From Populus alba (taxonomy: Eukaryota > Streptophyta > Magnoliopsida > Malpighiales > Salicaceae), in contig NC_133284.1 in NCBI RefSeq assembly GCF_005239225.2, forward strand, positions 1,269,770-1,333,769: a DNA stretch of 64,000 nucleotides, in the 5' to 3' direction. Under the pieces are notes generated by a model. That model was not told where the DNA came from and did not search any database. It saw only the letters and a list, made by a program, of their open reading frames with translations. This document shows positions 59,466 through 64,000 of this stretch, piece by piece (position 1 is the stretch's first letter; each line of letters begins with the position of its first letter). Position numbers and translations under genes: made by a program.

Positions 59466-61255
59466 ATGTCAAACTATACAGTTGAGTCCACCAAAGTAGA
59501 GACAAGTGATGGAGCCAAGCTGCATACAAGGCTGTTCAAGCCAATAGAGGAAGGAGATGTAAAAGACAACTTGGTGATTGTTCTTGTACATCCATTTTCA
59601 ATCTTGGGTGGTTGTCAAGCACTTTTAAAAGGAATTGCTGCTGGGTTAGCTGAAAAAGGTTATAAAGCTGTGACCTTTGATATGAGAGGTGCTGGTAAGT
59701 CTACTGGGAGGGCTACTCTTACTGGTTTTGCTGAAATCAAGGATGTTATTGCTGTTTGCAAGTGGGTCTGTGGGAATCTGTCTTCTGACAGGATTTTGTT
59801 GGTGGGTTCTTCTGCAGGTATGTGCTTTATTTGGTTTGAAGTGATATGATTTGTGAATTGTCTGTGATTTTTGGTGAGGAAAGTTTAATGCTTTGTGGGA
59901 ATTAATTAGGATGCTTGATGGGGATGATGATTATTGGATCTGTGAACTGAGTGTTGGTATGTGAATTGTGAATCTGTGATAATTGTTAGACTCTACTGAT
60001 ATAGTGGTTATTCATAATTTCTTATCACAAAGAAAGAAAGATGAATGAAAGGGAAAACAGTCAATGGTCATCAGCACATCTGAGAAGATGCATAATGATT
60101 TTGATGTCAAGGAAGGGAAGGATTTGATGGATCAAATCAATTTGTACAAGTGATTTGCAGCATGGTTGAATATGCTAATTTGGATGTTTGATTGCATTGA
60201 GGACTAAGTTTGAGCATATTGATGGTATTGAGTTTCACTTTTTGGTGATGATTGTGCTTGTTGATAGAATTAGGCTAGCTATAGCCTGTTTTGTTTATTT
60301 TGTCCATGAATTGGGATTTGTTGATCTGCTTTCTATGACTCTATCCTGTTTGTGTTGATGTGGGCATCTTTTGGTGGATTTTAGCTGATAGGATGAGTTA
60401 ATGCTGCAAAGATGAGAGTTTTGTGAAGGAAACTAGAACTTCCAGGTGTGATGTTTCTGAATTTTGGATTTGTCCATAATTTAGGCTGGCATGGGCCATC
60501 AAATGTAATTTCCATTTCTTATTAAAAATGTAAAAAAAAGAGAGCTGAATGTCTAGGAATATTGTTGTGCCTCATATGATAGAAGGTCTAGGTAATGGAA
60601 ATCTCTCTGTTCTGTTTTACTTTTGATTGAATTTGATCAAATAAGTTTTGTTTTGATCTCCAGGCCAATAGAGCTTTCAAACTTGTGTTTTTCATTTCTT
60701 AGTCTGTCAACGATAGCAAGTTTTCTCTGAAATATTTTTTGTTAGGCTGTTCTGTTGCTGCACTCAAGTCATTGTTGCATATTTGGTAAATTAACATGAT
60801 GGCAATGAATTGATGCAGCTGTACTATGATTGTGATCATTTTAAAATCACGAAATAAACTGCCATAGCAATATGAAATTCCACCGTTTCTTGTGTGAAAC
60901 TTATCTTTGGATTATGTTTTCCCCTGGTACAGGTGCACCAATTGCAGGTTCTGCAGTCGATGAGATTAAAGAAGCGGTTGGCTATGTAAGTATAGGGTAC
61001 CCCTTTGGCATGTTCGCCTCCATCCTTTTTGGTAGACACCACAAGGCAGTCCTGAACTCTCCAAAGCCAAAACTTTTTGTTATGGGAACTAGAGATGGGT
61101 TTACCAGTGTAAAGCAGCTGCAGAACAAGCTGAGTTCTGCTGTAGGACGCGTTGAAACACATCTAATTGAAGGAGCAAGCCACTTCCAAATGGAAGGCCC
61201 TGAATTTGATAACCAGATGGTGAACCTTATCCTTCCGTTTATCTCATCATTATAG
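59466..61255 (+). CDS. alpha/beta hydrolase superfamily protein
   Basis: Two exons (59466-59817, 60933-61255) encode 224 residues. The fold motifs are in order: the oxyanion-loop region VIVLVHPFSILGG (with HP in place of the usual HG), DMRGAGKSTG, then the nucleophile elbow GSSAG with Ser116, which is interrupted by the single intron exactly after the first base of the last Gly codon. Later come a likely acid VMGTRDGFTS and the catalytic His in EGASHFQMEG. The protein is short, with almost no cap domain, like the plant 'alpha/beta-hydrolases superfamily' proteins of this size. No signal peptide, so cytosolic. Substrate unknown. Confidence 0.88.
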
Positions 61256-61701
61256 GAATATTAGATGCCATGTCAGTTTATGAGGTGTGCTGGGTCAGAT
61301 TGCCCCCTGTAGGAACTCTATCGCTGTACATGCTGATTATCTTTGTTTAATTTGCAGGATTTGGCAAATGGTTTGCATGTTCTATGCCATCAGAACCAAC
61401 TAACAATTCAGTGAGAGTAACGTCTAAGCTATTACCGCATTGCTATTGCAAAAACGATAACAGAGAGAGAGAGAGAGAGAGAGAGATTCAAAGCCATTTT
61501 TACATGGTCAGATATCACTCTGAAAAATAATTTACATCAACATTTCCCTGCTAAAATGAAACTAAAGTTACACTGAAATCAAAGCTACTGACTTCCCTAG
61601 CTAATATATAAGCCCAGGGATCATCATGCTCTTGGCTGGCCATAAAATTTGAGGAAGCTATAATACAAGTCAGGGCCACTGGTTGACAATAAGCCTAATA
61701 A
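61256..61701. other. convergent 3' UTRs with a (GA)n repeat
   Basis: The hydrolase and the EML gene converge here with 446 bases between stop codons, so their 3' UTRs may overlap. A (GA)n run of about 25 bases lies at 61462-61486. Confidence 0.6.
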
Positions 61702-64000
61702 TCACATGTCATAGTTCTCATCATGCTGATCGCTTGAAACAATTCTGCCATTTCTTGCCATTTTGTTGCCATCTGAACCTTCAATTCCTCTACCATCACC
61801 AACAATCTCATCATATGACCGTTTTCTCCATCCCCGAACTTGGTCCGTTGATTGAACATGGGGAAATGGATGTTCCCCCTCGTCTGCTTTGATGCCAAGA
61901 AAAAGAAGATTTTATTCTTTTCATTATCAATAATGTATTGTTTTCTGGTGAAAATAATCCACTTCGATGGAGGACTAAGACCAGGGCTACACATGTATCA
62001 AAATGATTAGCCTGTAAACAATCACATCCCACTGATACTTAGCATGAAAATGAAGTCACAAGTGGTCATGCTTGATAATTTAAGACAAGCAATGAAATGT
62101 TTGCATGGCTTTCAGATAAACATTTGAGATTTACTTGCATCTCACTGGATTGATAAAAAAAAACTAGTAATTCGGGGAACAGCAGTATACAACTATTACA
62201 GGCTGGTCTGAATACCCAAAAGCTACAATTAGATGATACAACAGATAGCAGGGGAGATATGAACATGTTAGGTGTAATTAGTTATTACCACTTTCACCAT
62301 CTGATGCTTCTTCAAGCCTTGCGATTGCGTTGACCAGGGCTTGTTCTTGTTCCTGCATGGAAGGGAAGATATAAATGCAGTAACAAAAGATATTAAAGCA
62401 AAACGAGGGGCGTGGTCCTTACTTCCAGAGCTTTCTTTGCTTTCTCAATTTCCAAAGGATCAGGATGGCTAGCACCAAAAACTTTTTCTACCTGTTCAAA
62501 TTGGCCAAATTAGGGAAAAGAAGTTCCTTTATTTCAACATAAAGCAAGTTTCAATATCCAACCTACCTCCTTGATTAGAGTATTTGTGTGAAGTATCTCA
62601 ATATCACCCATAGCCTTCTTCCCAATGCCATTCTGGATTAAAGGGAAATCTTTTTTGGACTGACCCTTTGTGGTTCCTCTACCTCTTCCTGCAGTGACAA
62701 CTGCACCACCACGTGCAATGGATTTCTTATTCCCACGGCCTGGTCCAGGCCGGCCACCTCTACGGAAAAGTCCTGGTTCCTCACCCTCCCACCTGATATC
62801 TTCAGGAGATATCTGCCATTATCACATACAGATCAGTAGCAGCTAAAACTAGAAATTCATCTGACTCTGAAAAGGACACATTTCAAAGATGTGTGATGGA
62901 AACACATGAGAAAATTGATGGCAGACTAAACAAGGGAGTACAATGTTCAAAAGACTAAGCACTATTTGTAATCTGCCATGCCACATTGAATGCATCACTA
63001 ATTGAACCCTTGACACTGCTGTTAGCCTGGAATAGGATGAGAGGAGCAAAGGACTTGGTTAACATTACGTTCTCCACGAACAAGCAACGCACACGTATAA
63101 GGAAAAGAAGGTTAGCTTGAACTTATCAATAGCGCATAAATCCAACAGAAAAAAAAAATCCGCTTCAAATCAAATCTTCATATTCCAATGGTTGAACCAG
63201 CGGGGATGATAAGTTTTTAAACAAGTAACCAGCTGCCAACTTCTTATATACAAGTCATTCTTCTTTTGATAAAATTCTACTATCATATTTGGAAATGCTA
63301 CAAAAAGAGAACAGGCAAGCAGGAGCAGCATTCAAATCTTTCAGAAGACCAAGTAGCAATCCCACTTTACCACAAACTATTATGTAATACAGAACAGAGA
63401 ATTGTCAAACCCCCACAACCAAAAAAAGTGAGATCTATTCTATCAGTATTTTACAAACTACGCGCAAGATTCAGAATGTACATGGTAAAAATTGCAGGCC
63501 AGAATTAAGATAACTAGATGTAAAATAAACCATATCACATTATCAGTTCCCAGGATCACAGCAACACTTACCTCTTTGAGATTGACCCATTCCCATGTTT
63601 CATCCCCAGTATTAATATCATAAACCAAAGCATGCCGACCCTGTCAATTTGTGGAAAATGAATATGTTAAAGGAAACCCAGTGATAAGCAGACTATTACA
63701 TAGCCAAGAGTAGACTGTACCTCAACTGGATTGTAGTCAGTTATAACAGCTTCATAGAAGTGGTTATCCTCTGGCCAGCGAGTCCAAACTTTCTTTCCAA
63801 TTAAATCATTGGTTGCGAAGACAGCTGAAGAACCACGGTTAGCAGCTTGAGCCCTGCTGGACAAACCTGTAGAGCGCTGCTGCATGGACTTCATTGAGGA
63901 TGCAGCAGACAGCCTCATTAACCAAAAAGTTGAGGATAAACCAGTTAAGTATAAATCCTCATCATTTTGCTCACACTTATTCAACTTACTGATTTGGGCT
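61702..64000 (-). CDS. EMSY-like protein, C-terminal part (partial)
   Basis: Seven visible exons (64000-63990, 63913-63721, 63640-63572, 62812-62567, 62491-62423, 62352-62289, 61883-61702) encode the last 278 codons, including the stop. The 5' end and the expected N-terminal ENT domain lie beyond the window. The Tudor/Agenet-like domain is complete: [57 protein letters not shown]. After it come a Gly/Arg-rich stretch ([11 protein letters not shown]), a C-terminal coiled-coil (about [20 protein letters not shown]) and an acidic end. Plant EML proteins are nuclear histone readers; EML1 and EML2 were linked to immunity. The neighbouring bromodomain gene suggests the EML3/EML4 branch. Confidence 0.93.

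Overview
This is a nuclear chromosome segment from a dicot tree, most probably Populus or another Salicaceae. It is AT-rich and its genes have many short GT-AG introns. The space between genes is filled with small plant transposons (hAT, PIF/Harbinger MITEs, a TRIM, a tRNA-derived SINE, a Ty1/copia element). The SINE at about 11.0 kb and the MITE cores resemble families I know from poplar. The genus is inferred from memory of those families, not from a search.

Eight conserved genes can be reconstructed exon by exon. From left to right they are: the 3' part of a NOC2-type nucleolar ribosome-assembly gene (+, 1-1861); a KH/CCCH zinc-finger RNA-binding gene (-, 6138-10162); the nuclear-pore membrane protein NDC1 (-, 12227-15962); an NPF7-type nitrate/peptide-family transporter (-, 18896-21409); chloroplast enoyl-ACP reductase MOD1 (+, 33416-36899); a Myb/SANT plus bromodomain protein (+, 47612-52323); a small alpha/beta hydrolase (+, 59466-61255); and the 3' part of an EMSY-like (EML) Tudor-like chromatin protein (-, 61702 to beyond the right edge). 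All splice phases and lengths close without error in my reconstructions, except one ambiguous acceptor in the NOC2 gene. Two small open reading frames (23779-23970 on -, and 26473-26661 on +) are uncertain genes. A gene fragment lies at 3737-4174.

The spaces between genes hold two related non-autonomous hAT-like elements (3090-3466 and 40024-40900, the second enclosing a host-gene-like segment), a truncated LTR with primer-binding site (4952-5442), a SINE (10984-11180), a TRIM (26926-27224) and several Harbinger-type MITEs, one inside a MOD1 intron. They also hold a 57-bp minisatellite (about 44968-45490), several short tandem duplications, and a decayed copia element (53055-57521) bounded by the target duplication AGCTA. 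After insertion, the 5' LTR end of the copia element was duplicated together with host flank (57063-58255).

The genes do not form a pathway. They are mostly housekeeping functions: ribosome assembly, nuclear pore, plastid fatty-acid synthesis, chromatin and RNA binding. I found no defence-like or biosynthetic cluster. The most notable gene-level observation is that MOD1 reads correctly only if three of its introns use GC-AG splice sites.
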